From Colletotrichum lupini (Eukaryota > Ascomycota > Sordariomycetes > Glomerellales > Glomerellaceae): a stretch of DNA of 64,000 bases. The stretch is taken from the NCBI RefSeq assembly GCF_023278565.1, contig NC_064672.1:5580001-5644000 (forward strand). The letters run 5' to 3'. How positions within the stretch are numbered: position 1 is the stretch's first letter; every line of letters starts with the position of its first letter. The position numbers were made by a program, and so were the translations under genes. Below are positions 1 through 14,454 of this stretch, piece by piece. Below the pieces are notes generated by a model. It saw only the letters and a program-made list of their open reading frames with translations. It was not told the DNA's origin and did not search any database.

Positions 1-3000
1 GGCGTAGCTTATTAAAGTAGTTATATTTATTATTTAGTAACTATATAATATAATACTTAAACTTAAGAATAAAAATAAGTAATTTTATACTTAGTTTATA
101 GCGCCCTGACCTCTTTTAATACTTAGAACTAAGTATTTTAAACCGGAACTTTATAATAAGTTACTAAATACTCTTTGAAAATTCCTTATTTAAACTAGGG
201 CTTATTTATATTACTATAGAACCTTTTTTATTATTAAAACTAATAAGGTTTATTATATAGCTTTATTTTTTAAAAAGGATACCCTTATTTAGTTCGAACC
301 CTTTATAAAAAACTACTTTAAGAATAAACGTAATATTTAAAACGAAGATATTAAGAAGATCTTTAATAATTATAATAAGTTTAAAAAAAGACTTAAGGAA
401 ACTTTTAGTAACCCTAATAAAGAACGAATTACTAAACGAAGGTTTATAACCCTTATATAAAAAGGATTAGTTAGTAAATATATATTTAAATTTAAATAGA
501 TTATTTTTAAGCTCGATTAGGGTAGTAAAATATTTATAATAGCTTTTTATTATAGCTTAAAAAAAGAAGTTAAAAATAACCTCTTTTATTAGGACCGACT
601 TAATAAACTCTATAATTATATTAATATAAAAGTTAAGATTAATAATCGACTTTACGAACGACGCCTCGAACGTAAAGGATAAAACGCTTAAAATAACCGA
701 TTTAAGCTTAATAATAAATATAAATATAAACTAATAATTATTATAACCGGGTACTATAGTAAATTAATAAATCTTAGCGTTACTAAAAGAAAATAACCTC
801 GCTAAAAAAGATTTTAAATACTATAATTATAATAAGCTAGGATATATAGCTAGAGATTATTAATAACCTAAGCGTATTTAATACTAACTTATTTTAAAAA
901 AACGAGCTAATATTATAAATAAAAAATTCCTTTATAAAGAACTCTTATAAATAGCTTATTACGATAATAATTATTTTATTTATTAAAATAGTAAGAAATA
1001 AATAGGATAGTACTTAAAGCGACCTAAGGATAAGGGACGATTCGGATACGATACTATATTATTTATTAGGACCTTAGTAATAATAAAAAAGAAAAAAGAA
1101 TGTTTACTTATTAACCCCATATTCTTAAAGAAAATAATATTGAATATATTATTATACTCTCTTAAATTTATAAAAATATAAAAGAAAAGGCTAAGATAGA
1201 CCCTATTATAAAAAATATACTTTATTTTTTTAAAGGACGAATTAAATAAAGACTCCTAGTTAATATAAAAGAATAACTCTTTAAATTTAAAAAAAGAGGA
1301 CCTAATATGAAAAGAATTATAAATAGCCTCGTTTATATAATATAACAAAACTATATAAATTAAAAATAATTTATTAAATTTAAAAAAGAACTCGACTTAG
1401 ATAAGATCCTAACTAAGTCTATTTATATAATGTAAAAAATAAACGGGAATAAAAAATTTATTTATAAAGTTAAAAAGTAACTTAAAAACCTCTTATATAA
1501 AAATATAATTAAAATAATTAAAAAACTAACTCTTAACTTCGGAATTATAAAAAAAAGAAAAATTAACTTTAACTTTAAAAAAGAAGATACTAAAATAAGA
1601 ACTAGCTCCTTTTATTTTAATATAATAAAATTACTTTATAATTCGGACGAACTTCGTAATATTACTTAATAACGTATTTAAATAGAAATTAATTATAAAG
1701 TACTACCTAGCGTTAATAATACTAACTTTAAAAAAGACGACGACGAATTACGGTATAAATATATTTATTTATTTAAAGATAACTGAACCGTTTAGTTTTA
1801 TAAAATTAAAAAAAATATAAAAGTTATAATAACCTCTTATATAAATAAAGACTACTCTTTATTGAACCCCGAAAATCCTTTTTATAAAGAATTATTTTAA
1901 GTAAAATACTTAGATAATAAATACTTTTAGTACTTCGTATATAAATAAAATAGTCGCTTCTATTTATAAAAACGTAATAATAAGCTTATTAAGAATATTT
2001 ATATAAAAGACTAATTACTTAGCTAGACGCTACTAAGCTTTAATAATAATAATAAAATAATATTCGGCCTAGACCCTAACTTTTTTATAAAATACTTTAA
2101 TAGCGAGTATATAAAATAAAAAGATTATAAATATAACTAATATTAAGTTTATTATATTAAAAAAGCTAAGGCCTAAAGAGAATAATAAGAACTACGTAAG
2201 TAAAGCGCTTAATAAAAGAAGCGTATAATAAAAAACCAAAAAAGCTAATTATAAAGGAACGATAAAAAGTAAAAATAAAAGAAAAGTTCTTATATATAAC
2301 TAAATAATATAACGACGTATATTTATAAATTAATTTTAATATTTATAAATAAGGATTAAACTTTATTATTAATAGCGGCGTACAAGAAACCTATATCTTA
2401 CTAAGAGTAATAAATAAACTTAATTTATTATAAATATAAAAAGATAACTTATATTAATTACGGATAATAAAAAGAGAACGAGTTAACTATAACTATAAAT
2501 ATATTAATTAAAAGACTATATACCTCTCGATATATATTAATAATTAATAAGAATAATTATAATATAATATTATAAAAATTAGAAATATTAATATTATCTT
2601 AGGAATTTTATAATTACGAAAGCATAATTTATAAATAAATTAGATTATTAACTAGGTCCTCTAAAAAATTTAATTACTAAATAACTTAAAAAAAAAAGGG
2701 GGTTTAAACGGATTTTTAAAAACTCCTAAAGAACGAGAATAAATATAATATATAGTTTTTATTAAGATAATAAAAAGCTCTAAGAAGTTTATAATTAGTA
2801 TTAATAATTAGGGATCGTAATAACTCTAAATTATACTTAAAAAGTACTAAATATATATAAGACTATTTATAAAACTTAAAGAAATAGGATTATTAAAATA
2901 TAGTAACTAGGATATAAAAATCGAACTTAAAAAAAGAACGTAACTTAAGTTCTTTTTAATATATTTAATAAATTAAGAAGAATAAGAATATTTTAATAAA

Positions 3001-3026
3001 GATATTAATAAAAGACTCGAGAAAGG
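1..3026 (+). mobile_element. RIP-degraded Ty3/gypsy chromovirus 'A', 5' part (gag to start of RT)
   Basis: This is the left half of an older gypsy element read on the plus strand. The window opens about 90 bases inside the 5' LTR: the first 120 bases match the stretch after 19,415 in the complete copy C and, reversed, that before 9,890 in copy B. A degraded gag zinc knuckle (a CYNCxKLGHxARDC-like reading) lies near 815-860. The sequence breaks at 3,026 just before the first conserved RT block, at the pentamer AAAGG. The rest of the same element begins with the same AAAGG on the minus strand at 18,786. Stop codons fill every frame, so nothing is functional. CpA and TpG are nearly absent, as expected from RIP. 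Confidence 0.85.
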
Positions 3027-3565
3027 TATTATAGCTAGCTAGTCGTAGTAAGTATATTAATAAAAGTTAAGGCTACGAGTACTAAATAAATAGTATTATA
3101 GTCGTAAATAGCTTCTTTAAAACTATATTTATAAGTTATAAAATAAGTAAAGCTTTAGTAATTAATCGTAATCTTATTAAAAGGGGTTCTTAATAAAAAT
3201 AACTAAAAGCGATTATAAGATTTAATACTAAGTTAATTACTAAAGAGCTATAAGAAGTTTATTTTTAAGCTTAGCTTAAGTCTATATTATATATAAGTCT
3301 TATTTTTAAATATATTTTTTATTTATATATTTACTTAACGAGCCCCGTATTTTAAATATACGGGCTTTATATTTTAAAGAAACGGGGTCCGTATTCTTAG
3401 TATACGGACCTTTTTATTTCTTATTATTACGTAACTTATTTTATAGTTTTTTTATTTTATAAGAGTTACCTTATATCCTTATACTTTTATATATATAGTA
3501 TATTATAACTACTATAAGCCTACGGGGTAGGCCCTAGTTTTAGTTATATATATTAAGTTATAATA
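3027..3565 (-). repeat. LTR of gypsy element B (left copy, 3' LTR in element orientation)
   Basis: A 539-bp repeat shared with 9,955-10,493, 18,787-19,325 and 25,739-26,277. Its ends read TATTATAG and TTATAATA, RIP-mutated forms of a TGTTACG...CGTAACA terminal inverted repeat. It contains two CGGGCTTT/ACGGACC-type stem segments near 3,340-3,410. Confidence 0.85.
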
Positions 3566-6500
3566 TTAAGTCTCTTTTTTAAAAGTCTAGTCCCGTAAAT
3601 TTATAAATAGGTTATCTATTCCTAAGTTAAGGATTCGTTAAGTATATTGTCTTTAAAATATACTAATATAATATTAAGTCGTATTAAAAAACGTTTATTA
3701 AATAACTCTATTTTTAAGCTTCGTTTAGCTTATAATAACGTATTTAATTATTTTAGTTTTAATAACGTAATACTTTATACTTAATACTTCCGCGCGAAAC
3801 GCGTATATTATATAGTTAAGGGGTTAAAAACTGATTAAGATTATAAAGATTTAAAGCGTTTTTATAATAGTTTTATTATTATATTAAGTCGTAAGTATTA
3901 TTATAACCTTATTATTCGTAATTATTAATACTTTTATAATAAAGAGGCTAAGTAACTAGCGTTAAGATTTAAAATAAAAAGAGAAGGAGGTTAGTAATAC
4001 CTTACTTAATTTTTATATAAAACTCGTTCGGACTTAATCCGAGATTATAAAAATAGCTAGCTATTTAGCCCGTATTTAAACTATTTAAGAAAAAGTAAAA
4101 GAGCGGTATATTAGAACCTTTACTTAAAGTATATAAGAGTTAAAAAAAGAGGATTATGTTCTTTTTATATTAAATACTTATAAGTAATAAGTAATAAGCG
4201 ATTTTTAAGTAATAAGTATTTTTAATAATATTAATTAAACTTTTTTTAGGATTAGTAACGAGTTCGCTTCCCTAAGGCCGTTAATATCGGACACTAACGT
4301 TCTTAAATATTATAATAATCTTATAAAAGTTCTTAGGAATATTAGAGGTTCGTAATAAGTTCTTATATATTTCTTTCGTATTTATAGCCCTTTTATTTAA
4401 TAAAATATTCTTTTTTATTATCTTTTATTTTATAATTAATAATTCTTTTAACTTCGTATTTTAGTTAGTTTAGTTTAATAATAATATAATCTTCTATATA
4501 TAAACCTCTTAATATAAGCTTAAGTAATAAAATATAAAAAACGGAATAGTATTATATTATATTTAGTAATCTTAGCTCGTAATTAACTAATAAGACTTTT
4601 TTAATAATTTCGAAAGGTCTAAGTTTTTTATAATCTAATTTATTACTTAGTTATTTTATTTTAATATTATAATAAAAAAAATAAGTATTATCCCCCTTTT
4701 TTAAAAATAGTCCTCTAATTTTTAATCTATCCGCATTCTTTTTTATATACTATCGTACGAACTCGAGGTCTAATAAAGCTTATTTATAAATCTCTTTAAG
4801 TTTATTTACGTTTATTATAGCTTTTATAGCTTATAATCCTTATTATACTTCTCTATATATTATTAACTAAAATCCGTAGTTAAAATAAAATAGAAATTCT
4901 TTTATACTTTTACTAACTATATTATTATATATAAACTAGGCTATTAATAAAAGTATTACTTAATTATCCTAGTTATAGTTTATATAATAATAAAAGTATA
5001 TTTTGAGGATCTAGTTAATCCTTTTTATTCATCTATTAGTTTATAAATAAAATAATATTAATAGTTTATAGTCTATACTAAGTTATAAAATTAGAAATTT
5101 CTAAAACTTTAAAATAAATAGCTTATTTTCATTAGAAATAATTTCTTTTAGTAAACCGTAGTTTAAAAATATAACTTTAATAAATATATATACTAGGTCT
5201 TTTATAGTACTAAATATTTTATAAAAAATAAAGTATACGAACTTAATAAGTCGATCGATTATAACTAAGGTACTATTGTATTATACTTTAGTAAATAGTT
5301 CTTTAAACTTTAGTAGTTTAATAATAAAGTCTTATATAATCGATTACTATGCTTTTATTAATAATTATAATAATTATAGTTCGTTATAAAGTTTATATAG
5401 GCTATTTTTATTTCTTTTATAAGTCGCGTAGTCCTTAATTACTTTTATAAATTTAGCGTATATAGCGGATTTATTATAATATTAATAAATCCGTTTTTAC
5501 GTTTTAATAATTCTTTAATAACCGTATACCAGTATATTATAAATTTTTATAACAAGTTTAGGGGTTATTTTTTTAATCGGGCTAATATTAATCTTTTTAA
5601 TTATTATAAAAAGCTTTGTAATTAATATAAGGCTACTGTCCTTTTTTTATTTAAGAATAACTTAGGTTTCTTTAAGAACCGCGACTTTATAGTTAAGTCT
5701 TTTATTAAGAGCGTTTACCCTACTATTTTCTAAACCTTTTTAATAAATAATTCGGAAATTAAATTCGGATAGGAATTCGCTTTATTTAACTTATCGTTTA
5801 TTTAAGTTCTTATTTATTATAAAGTTTATAAAGTTCTTATAGTTTATATAAATTATAACTTCGTATTTAGTTCTAAATAACTATAATCTCTATTCTCGAA
5901 ATACTTCGATAATAGCTATAAGTTCTTTATTATAGATTTACTAATTTCATTCTACTTTATAAAATATTTTAAAATAGAAATAATATCAGTAAAGCTTTTT
6001 TTATTCGTTTTATTATTTTAAAACCGTTTTTATAGCGAAGTTTAAGGCATTAGTTTTGATTTTAAAAAGTTTTTAAAGGTCTAGGATTATAATAATTAGT
6101 TTAAAAACGACTATATTTTTAACTTTAATAAATACCTCTTTATACTTAGGATCCTAAATAAATAGGGTATCTTTTTATATTAAGTTATTAAGAAGTTTAA
6201 GTATATTAATATAGTTTTTAAGGAATCGTTAATAAAAATTAATAAATCCTAAGAATCCTTATATATCCTTAACGTTTTATAATATAAGCTAGTCCCTAAC
6301 TACTTCTATTTTTAATACTTATATATAAATTTATTTTAGTATAATAATATATCTAAGGAAGTCTACTTTTTATATATAAAACTCGTACTTAGAGGGTTTA
6401 GTATATAGCTTAGCGTTTTAAAACTTTTAGAATATTATATAAATATACTTTTTATATATTTTAAGGTTAGGAAAGAAAATAAAAATATTATTAATATAAA

Positions 6501-9500
6501 TAATAATAAAGATATTAACGTACTCCTAGAGTACGTAGTTAATTATTATTTAAAAAGTTATTAGAGCGTTAATAAGTCTAAAGGGTATAATAAAGTATTT
6601 AAAGAGTCTTTTACGAGTTTAGAATACCGTTTTTTATTTGTTTCTTTTTTTAATCCGAATCTAGTTAAATACTTTTTTAAAATCTATAGTAGTAAATTAA
6701 TTAGCTCTATAAAATAGATCTCTAAGCTTAGTAATAAGTAATAAGGGATAGTAATTTCTTTTTATAATTTTATTAAGTCTTTTATAATTAATAACTAGTT
6801 TTCGTTTTTTTATTCTTTTTTTTAATACGAAGAATAAGGGTAATTTTATAAAATAATTCGACGGTTAAATAAGTCTTTTTTTAAGTTTCTTATTAATATA
6901 TTTGTTAAAATATTCCTATTTTTTTTAATTCATTAAATATATCAAAAAGAACCTAGGTTACGTTCCTTTTTTAAGTTCGATTTTTATATCCTAGCTACTA
7001 TATTTTAATAATCTTATTTCTTTAGGTTTTATAAATAGTTTTATATATATTTAGTACTCTTTAGGTATAATTTAGAGTTATTATAATCCCTAATTATTAA
7101 TATTAATTATAAACCTTTTAGAGCTTTTTACTATTTTAATAAAAACTATATATTATATTTATTTTCGTTTTTTAAGAGTTTTTAAAAATCCGTTTAAACC
7201 CTTTTTCTTTTTAAGTCGTTTAGTAATTAGATTTTCTTAGAGGACTTAGTTAGTAATTTAATTCATCCATAAGTTATACTTTCGTAACTACGAGATTTTT
7301 AAAATAACGTTAATATCTCTAATCTCCGTAATATTATATTATAATTATTCTTATTAATTATTAATATATATTAAGAAGTATACGGTCTCTTAATTAATAT
7401 AATTATAATTATAATTAACTCGGTTTCTTTTTACCGTTTATAATTAATATAATTTATTCTTATATATTTATAATAAGTTAAGTTTATTTATTATTCTTAA
7501 TAAAATATAGGCTTTTTATACGTTATTATTAATAATAGCGTCTAATCTTCGTTCGTAAATATTAAAGTTAATTTATAAGCATGCGTCGTTATATTATATA
7601 GTTATATATAAAAACTTTCTTTTTATTTTTACCGCTCGTCGTTCTTTCGTAATTAGCTTTTTTAGTTTTTTATTATTTATTTCTTTAAATAGGTTTTTTA
7701 TTCGTATTTTTTTTAATCCTCTTTTTAGGCCTTAGTTTTTTTAATATAATAGATTTAGTATTAGTTATATTTATAGTCTTTTTATTTTATATATTCGCTA
7801 TTAAAGTACTTTATAGGGAAGTTAGGGTCTAGTCTAAATATAGCTCTATTACTATTATTAAAGCTTAGTAACGTCTAACTAGGTAGTTAATTCTTTATAT
7901 AAATATCCTTAATAGTTTTATTATCGTATTTTTATAAATAAAAACGACTATTTTACTTAAATATAAGATACTAAAAGTATTTATTATTTAGGCATTTTAC
8001 TTAGAATAATTCTTTATAAAAGGGGTCTTTAGGGTTAAATAGAGAGTAATTTTTATTTGTATAGGGGGTTATTATAACTTTTTTATATTCTCTAGTTTTA
8101 TAAAACTAAATAACTTAGTTATTTTTAAATAGATAAATATATTTATACCGTAGTTTATTATTGTTCTTTTTAGAGCTAGTATTATTAATATTAAGTAGTA
8201 CTTTATAATCGATCTCTATTTAAGTACGTTATTAAGTAATATTACGAAGTTCGTCCGAATTATAAAGTAATTCTATTTTATTAAAATAAAAAGAACTAGT
8301 TCTTATTTCGATATTTCTTTTTTAATTTTAAAGTCGATTCCTTTTTCATTAGTAATTCCGAAATTAAGAGTCGGTTTTTTAAGTATTTTAATATTATTTT
8401 TACATACGAGGTCTTTAAGCTATTTTTAACTTTATAAATAAATTTCTTATTAGCGTTTACTTATTATATTATATAAATAGACTTAGTTAGTATTTTATTT
8501 AAATCAAGTTCTTTTTAAAACTTAATAAGTTATTTTTAGTTTATATTATTTCGTTATATTATATATACGAGGCTATTTATAATTCTTTTTATATTAGGTC
8601 CTCTTTTTTTAAGTTTAAGGAGCTACTCCTTTATATTAGTTAGGATTTTTTATTTAATTCGTTTTTTAAAGAGGTTAAGTATATTTTTCGTAATAGGGTC
8701 CGTTTTGCCCTTCTCTTTTATATTTTTATAAATTTAAGAGAATATAATAAGGTATTCGATATTATTCTTTTTAAAAATATAGGGTCGATAAGTAAGTATC
8801 CTTTCTTTTTTTATTACTACTACTAGAGTTTTAATAAGTAATAAGGTAAATTGTCTATTATTTTTAAGTTATTTAGGGTATTATCTTATTTATTCTTTAC
8901 TATTTTAATAAGTAAGGTAGCCGTTATTATAATAAGCTATTTATAAGAGTTATTTATAAAGAACCTCTTTGTTTATAATATGAGCTCGCTTTTTTAGAAT
9001 AAGTTAGTATTAAATATACTTAAGTTATTAGTAATCTCTAGCTATATGTCCTAGCCTATCGTAGTTATAGTATTTAAGGTCCTTTTTTTATCGAAGTTAT
9101 TCTTTTTTAGTCATACTAAGGTCTATTAGTCCGCTATAGTACCCGGTTATAATAATTATTAGTTTATATTTATATTTATTATTAAGCTTAGATTAGTTAT
9201 TTTAAGCGTCGTTCGTAAAGTTAATTATTAATCTTAATAATTATATTAATATAATTATAGAGTTTATTAAGCCGGTCTTATTAAGAAAGGTCGTTTTTAA
9301 CTTCTTTTTTTAAACTACGATAAAAAGCTATTATAAATACTTTATTACCCTAATTAAGCTTAAAAATAATTTATTTAAATTTAAATATATACTTACTAAC
9401 TAATCCCTTTTATATAAAGGTTATAAACCTTTATTTAGTAATTCGTTCTTTATCGGGGTTACTAAAGGTTTTTTTAAGTTTTTTTTTTAACTCGTTATAG

Positions 9501-9954
9501 TTATCGAAGATCTTTTTAGTATTTTCGTTTTAAATATTACGTTCGTTTTTAAAGTAGTCTTTTATAGAGGGTTCGAACTAAATAAGGGTATTTTTTTCAA
9601 AGAATAAAGCTATATAATAAACCTTATTAGCTTTAATAGTAAAAAAAGTTTTATAATAATATAAATAGGCCTTAGTTTAAATAAAAAATCCTTAAAAAGT
9701 ATCTAGGGACCCGTTATAAAGTTCTAGTTTAAAGTACTTAGTTCTAAGTATTAAAAAAGGTCGGGGCGCTATAAGTTAAGTATAAAGTTACTTATTCTTA
9801 TTTTTAAGTTTAAGTATTATATTATATAGTTATTAAATAGTAAGTATAGCTATTTTAATAAGCTACGCTATATTATTATTATTAATAATTAATATATTCG
9901 TATTATTTAGTTAGTTTTTTAAAAAGTAAACTTACTAAATAAGAATAATTAAAA

Positions 9955-10493
9955 TATTATAATTAGCTAGTTATAATAAGTATATTAGTAAAAGTTAAGG
10001 CTATAAGTACTAAGTAAATAGTATCGTAATTATAAATAGCTTTTTTAAAACTATATCTATAAGTTATAAAATAAGTAAGGCTTTAGTAATTAATCGTAGT
10101 CTTATTAAAAGGGGTTTTTAATAAAAATAACTAAAAGCGATCGTAAGATTTAATATTAAGTTAATTACTAAAGAGCTATAAAAAGTCTATCCTTAAGCCT
10201 AGCTTAAGTTTATACTATATATAAGTCTTATTTTTAAATATATTTTTTATTTATATATTTACTTAACGGGCCCCGTATTTTAAATATACGGGCTCCGTAT
10301 TTTAAAAAAACGGGGTCCGTATCTTTAATATACGGACCTTTTTATTTCTTATCGTTACGTAACTTATTTTACAATTCTTCCGTTTTATAAAAGTTATTTT
10401 ATATTTTTATACTCTTATATATATAATATATTATAGCCGCTATAAGCCTACGGGGCAAGCCCTAGTCTTAGTTATGTATATTAAGTCGTAATA
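9955..10493 (-). repeat. LTR of gypsy element B (right copy, 5' LTR in element orientation)
   Basis: 539 bp, collinear with the LTR at 3,027-3,565, with scattered differences that are mostly C/T and G/A. It ends CGTAATA and is followed by ATATT, the reverse complement of the pentamer that follows element C at 26,278. Confidence 0.85.
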
Positions 10494-12942
10494 ATATTAT
10501 CCTTTTTTATTATTAAAAAGCGCACTTCTAACTATTGTTTTAATAAGATATTACTAAGCTCTATAATATCGTTTATTAAATAAATAATAATTAAAAAATA
10601 TATAAAAACTATATTAGCTTTTATATAGAGGACTTTTTTAATACGTACCCCTAGTCCTCTTTTATACTTATTATAATTATTTATAACTAACTTTTTATTA
10701 TACTACCCGCTTTTATATTCTAAATTATTAACTTAATAGTCGTTCTAGCTCTTATACCCCCTACTACCCCTATTACTCCTAGCTTTATAAATTTCGAAGT
10801 ACGTAAGATATATTTCTTAGTATATATATTAACCCTCTTTTTTAATAACGCTATACTCTTAGTAATTATATACTTCGTAAATTAAAAGTTTAAATAATAA
10901 ATATAAGCCTAGGTCTTATTTTTATATACGTATATTTTATAAAATAAGGTTATTTCATTTATTTTAGGCCTCCGGGCCGCACTCTAAGTTCTGTTTATTA
11001 TCTATTTTTAAGTATTAAGTTTTTCTAAATATAGCCTAAATTAATTATTTTTAACTATTTAAGCTATTTATAATAGCCTTTTATATATCGTAAAGGTTAA
11101 GAAGTATATAGAAATATTTAAACTTAGCTCATAAAAGGTTTTTAATAAGTCTATTTACTAACATATTCTTTATTAATATATAAATAACTTTAAAACTATT
11201 TTTAGCATACTCTTATTTTAATTATATATTTTATATATTAATGTAATAACGTTAAATAGTTATTCTTTTTCTTTCCTTTATAATAAGTTAAATCGTTTAT
11301 TAATTATCGTAGTTAACTAATTATATTTCTCTTAGGTTAAGGGTAATATTTTTAAAAAAGCGCTTTAGAACTATAGTCTTTTTTATTATTTTTTAAAATA
11401 AAAAAGCTTAGTTTTAGTAATTAATATTATAATTATTACTTAGCGTACTGATTTTTATTAAATTAGGTTATTAAAAGAAATATTATATATTTTTAAAATA
11501 ATCGTCGTATTACCTCGTTATTTATAAAGCTAGTATTTCTAGTTAAAAATAATAATTATATACTTAATATACTACCGTAGTAGAGTATAAAATATTTTAT
11601 TATATAGAGATATTAGATATAATAATTAATTATTTTAATATAAGTTACGCTTAGGTTAGTTAGGAACTATAATAATTACGAATAAGTAAAAGCGACATTT
11701 AGTTTAATTATAATAGTTATACAAAATATATTTTTAATCTTCTCTTAGTAGCTCTTTATTTTCTTTTTTATTACTTATCCCTCGTTTAATTTAAACTCTT
11801 TTTAAAAACGAGGGGTAGCTAAATATAGTAAATTTATAAGGTCGAAGCGCTTAGTAACTCGCTTAATATATATATTATAAATAAAATAAACTTTATAAAT
11901 AGTACGGTTTTATAAAATCCGTACTCTAAAAAAGTAATTAATCGGTCTATTCTTTTTAAAATTAATATATTCTTTTATATTATTAACGATCCCCTAAGCC
12001 GCTTTTTAATTATTTTAATCATATAAAATAATAAAGTCGTTAACGTAAAATATTAATATTACTTTTTTATTTATAGTTTAGTAAATATAAATCTCCTCGT
12101 AGCTATATATTATATTTATATTATAGAATATAAAAATAAAAGTTTAGAACTAAAGAATTAATAAGTCTTAGAAGTTATATAGAGCGCATTAGAGTTTACT
12201 TATTTTATTAATAACTTTATATCTCTTTAAGAGTTTAATAATTACTAGCTTTTTATTCTTAAGAGGCGCGTTAAGGAATATATTAATAATATTATATTAG
12301 TCTATTTTAAAGTTAAATTAGGTAGTTATTATTATTATAAGCCTAAAGGCCTTTATAATAAGCGTCGAAGCGTACGTATTTTATAAGAGGTTAAGTAGTT
12401 ATATATCCCCCCTTATATATATACGTACTTTTACCTTACTAACCTCGTTATTAATATCGTACTTATAAATATATACCTATTTTAATAAAAATAAGATCCC
12501 TTATTTAAAATTATAATTAACTTCTTTTTATATATTAATATCCCTTAGCTTTTTTATTTTTATATTTATAACGTCCCTAAGTAGCTTTTATAGTTATAAT
12601 AAGAGATATTTAAGATTACTAAACTTTTTTAATAAGCTCTAAAAGTTAATTTTAATAAGTCGTAGTTTTTAAACTCCTCTAGAGCGCTCTAAATAAGTCT
12701 TATAAACTACTCTTTTTATTATTTAATAAAATATTATATATCTTATACTACTTTCTTTTATAGCTTTTTATTAATTAAGTATAAAAATAAAAAAAAGTAG
12801 TCTTAGAGATAGTTATAATAATTACTATTTCTTATATTTAAATATAAGAGCGTCGTAAAAGTATTACTATTAAAGCGTTATAAAGGTTTATAAGCCCGGT
12901 TTAAACGTCTAAGACTTAATAAAGCTTTACTTAGTACTTAAT
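10494..12942 (-). mobile_element. RIP-degraded Ty1/copia pol remnant (RT and RNase H)
   Basis: On the minus strand, conceptual translation through the RIP stops gives recognisable copia pol blocks. These are an AFLNAPL-like block near 12,250-12,320, a FYVDDFI-type RT active-site box near 12,015-12,065, and RNase H near 11,250-11,420 with an NYDNxQTI-like reading (copia CDNxxTI). The element was interrupted by the 1.2-kb retroposon at 12,958-14,128 and by a gypsy element at 10,493. In the order before the inversion it continues at 26,278. No intact frame remains. It may belong to the same family as the copia element starting at 59,870, but the two fragments do not overlap, so this cannot be tested here. 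Confidence 0.7.
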
Positions 12943-12957
12943 AAAGTAGTTTTTATA

Positions 12958-14128
12958 TAGTGGTTTTTTTTTTCCGGCTTTATAAGTATAAAGGATCGAC
13001 CTTAACGGGATTACGCTTTTAAAAGAAATTATATAATATAATATACTTTTTAATTATATAATACGCATAATATATCTTAAGTATACGCTTAACGTAATAT
13101 AGTAATTTTGATATAAAAACTACTATTTAATTTAGGATAAGTAAGCTACCCTTTATATAGTAGCGCTAGTTAAAAAGGTTAATAGTAGAGGTCGGCCGTA
13201 ATAATTAGAGGCGGCCTTTAATTATAGAGGTTTTAAACTTTAATAGCGACGTAGGGGTTTCTAGAGAAAGGGCTAAATAAGCTAATATTTACTACTCATA
13301 CTAGAGCTCGTAAAGATTCTTTTTATCCGTATCGCTTTTAATATTACTTAAAGCTGCTCTCTATTTAAATTAAATAAATTTACTAAATAAATCTACTAGA
13401 TAAATCTATTAAACAAATTTACTAAACAAATCTACTAAATAAACTTATTAATATATAAACTATTACCTAAATAGCTAGTTAAGTAACTAGTTAAGAAGTT
13501 AGCTAGTTAAAATACTACCTCGACGAGAACTTACTCTCTTAGTATATAATTAGTAATTCGTAAGCTAAAGATACTTGTTAATAAGTTTACCCCTCTTAAG
13601 CTAAGCGCCCTTAGCTAGCTCGATGCTATAGCTATTATAATTAATATAAGTACGCCCGAGGATTAGCGAAGTACTTTATAATAATATAAAATTCGGTTAA
13701 GTAATAATATAAACGCTATAAATAGCCGGGCCGGTATGGATATTAAGATTTAGTATATTAATACCGGCTTAGTTATAATAGTTATAATAAACGGGCTAGA
13801 AGTATATAGGATTAAGGTAATAAGCCGGCACCTTAAATAGCTCCTATAAGACCCCCCGGGTAATAATAATATTTATATAAAAGAATAGATTATACTAAAC
13901 CTAGCTATTTATATAAGCTAGTACTAAGAAGTCTTATATACGTTAAAATAAATAAAGCTCGCTCTATAAGTAAGTAATAAAAAGTTAAGAGCTATTAATA
14001 AAAAGGAGATAATAGTTAAGTCGGTTAATTACTATTTTAGTTAGTAATTAGGTATAGAGCGTATTATACCTAGTTTTCCTTAATACGTAATATATAGTAC
14101 GGCCCCGGTAGATTACTCCGTCGAGGGG
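12958..14128 (-). mobile_element. 1.2-kb retroposon-like element, copy 1 (1,171 bp)
   Basis: This block is an inverted copy of 28,473-29,664. It is bracketed by an exact 15-bp direct repeat, AAAGTAGTTTTTATA, at 12,943-12,957 and 14,129-14,143. In element orientation it starts with a C-run and ends with GCCGG, an A-run and CCAC. No coding motif was recognised. Target duplications of 15-17 bp and an A-rich 3' end are typical of target-primed retroposons (LINE/SINE-like), but no RT is present, so it would be non-autonomous. It sits inside the copia pol remnant. Confidence 0.65.
13371..13448. repeat. 13-bp tandem repeat, six units, inside retroposon copy 1
   Basis: Six consecutive 13-bp units of the type TAAATAAATCTAC with single-base variants. 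The equivalent place in copy 2 (29,201-29,239) has three units, so the array length is polymorphic between copies. Confidence 0.75.
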
Positions 14129-14143
14129 AAAGTAGTTTTTATA

Positions 14144-14454
14144 AGCTCTATTTTTATATAATAATAAAAGTTTATTATAAAAGTTCTTTATTAACGTCGA
14201 CTTTAGTATTAAAAATTACTTTTTTATAATTAGTACCTCGTTTACTACGTATTTTAACGTTTTACTAAGAACTATTAAGAATTAAAAACTTAAGAACTTC
14301 TATAATATATATAAGTACTTATAAAGAGGATTATAAATTACGTAAAGCTATTTATAACCCGGTTACTATATTCCCTTTTTTACCCCTACCCCTAAGCTTA
14401 TATAAAGGGGTTATTTTAGGGGTTAATAATAATAATAAGACTATATTAGCCTCT
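14144..14454. other. AT-rich flank between retroposon copy 1 and gypsy D
   Basis: RIP-degraded sequence. Before the retroposon inserted it was contiguous with the copia remnant ending at 12,942. No protein motif was recognised. The last five bases, CCTCT, are the expected target duplication of element A/D; its partner lies outside the window. Confidence 0.45.

Larger units (their letters stand above)
3027..10493 (-). mobile_element. Complete RIP-degraded Ty3/gypsy chromovirus 'B' (7,467 bp)
   Basis: A full-length LTR retrotransposon on the minus strand with two 539-bp LTRs (3,027-3,565 and 9,955-10,493). Reading from right to left there is a gag region with a zinc knuckle near 9,040-9,085, protease/RT with a degraded YxDD box near 6,490-6,515, RNase H, integrase, and a C-terminal chromodomain-like segment near 4,330-4,480. 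Chromodomain gypsy elements are chromoviruses, whose integrases are known to favour heterochromatin. All frames are broken by RIP stops. Its two flanks do not match each other: AAAGG on the left and ATATT on the right. Each matches a flank of element C instead, so this body is a recombinant (see findings). Confidence 0.88.
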